From NCBI GenBank assembly GCA_964647785.1, contig CAZYJD010000118.1:1-5368 (forward strand): a stretch of 5,368 nucleotides of DNA. Direction: 5' to 3'. Both the position numbers and the translations under genes were made by a program. Positions 5,191 through 5,368 of this stretch are shown one piece after another. The notes beneath the pieces are model-generated. The model saw only the letters and a list, made by a program, of their open reading frames with translations. It was not told the DNA's origin and did no database searches. How positions within the stretch are numbered: the stretch's first letter is position 1; every line of letters starts with the position of its first letter. Source of the stretch: CAZYJD01 sp964647785. Lineage in GTDB: Bacteria > Bacteroidota > Bacteroidia > NS11-12g > UBA9320.

Positions 5191-5285
5191 GAAACAAAAA
5201 AAGCGCAGCTTTTATCTGTGCTATCTGAGAAATCTGTGAGAAATCAGTCCCGATACTATCGGGAACAAGAGCGTCAATAAAAGCG
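5191..5285. repeat. Linker of tandem unit, with partial hairpin and copy C6
   Basis: This holds a third aaaagcgcagctttt hairpin (5199-5213) without the second half of B. After it come ctgagaaatctgtgagaaatcag and the palindrome copy C6, TCCCGATA (5248-5255) and TATCGGGA (5257-5264) around a single C, followed by acaagagcg. The gtgagaaatca-CCCGAT order also occurs at 26-56. Confidence 0.6.
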
Positions 5286-5368
5286 CACTATAAACTATAA
5301 ACTATCAACTATCCACTCAATAAAAAGCGCAGCTTTTTCCCTTCTGCGTTTTTCTGTGCCTTCAGCGA
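5286..5368. repeat. B repeat, copy B2 (runs to window edge)
   Basis: This is the second copy of B1, 178 bp downstream measured at the shared right end. Bases 5322-5368 are identical to 5144-5190. The left part differs by an extra ctataaa unit and atccactcaa for attcactcaa. It carries the same alternative hairpins (AAAAAGC 5322-5328 with GCTTTTT 5332-5338; CGCAG 5328-5332 with CTGCG 5344-5348, then TTTTT to 5353). It reaches the last base of the window and may continue. Confidence 0.7.

Overview
The window looks like chromosomal DNA of a Bacteroidota member. Perfect matches to the Bacteroidota -7 promoter element TAnnTTTG sit just upstream of all three genes, there is no obvious Shine-Dalgarno sequence, base composition is moderately AT-rich, and the spacers carry short dispersed repeats of a kind I associate with that phylum. 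No rRNA, tRNA, CRISPR array, transposase or integrase is visible.

Layout: three complete same-strand genes, all putative P-loop ATPases of the AAA_14/DUF4143-like superfamily, lie at 213-1433, 1919-3184 and 3867-5036. They are separated by unusually long spacers (485 and 682 bp) and followed by a further 332 bp of repeats. Genes 1 and 2 share one architecture: RecA-like ATPase, winged-helix-like middle, and a C-terminal DUF4143 (PD-(D/E)XK-like) domain lacking the catalytic lysine. Gene 3 is a more distant relative with an HTH-like segment and a lysine-rich C-terminus. Each gene has its own promoter, so they look like three independent transcription units, not an operon.

Each gene has a different inverted or direct repeat over or next to its promoter: AAAGTTTAT/ATAAACTTT for gene 1, AAACAAACAA/TTGTTTGTTT for gene 2, and two GCAC-N6-AGTGCAAT units for gene 3. 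With the HTH-like regions in the proteins, this suggests gene-specific autoregulation (inference).

The spacers are modular. Every ATPase stop codon is followed within about 50 bp by a CCCGAT...ATCGGG hairpin. Both spacers that lead into a downstream ATPase then carry the same composite of one D repeat and two A repeats before the promoter. The result is an alternating ATPase/repeat-module series that resembles cassettes. The end of the window holds two copies of a roughly 180-bp unit with terminator-like hairpins. The cellular function of these ATPases is not established, and I do not assign one.
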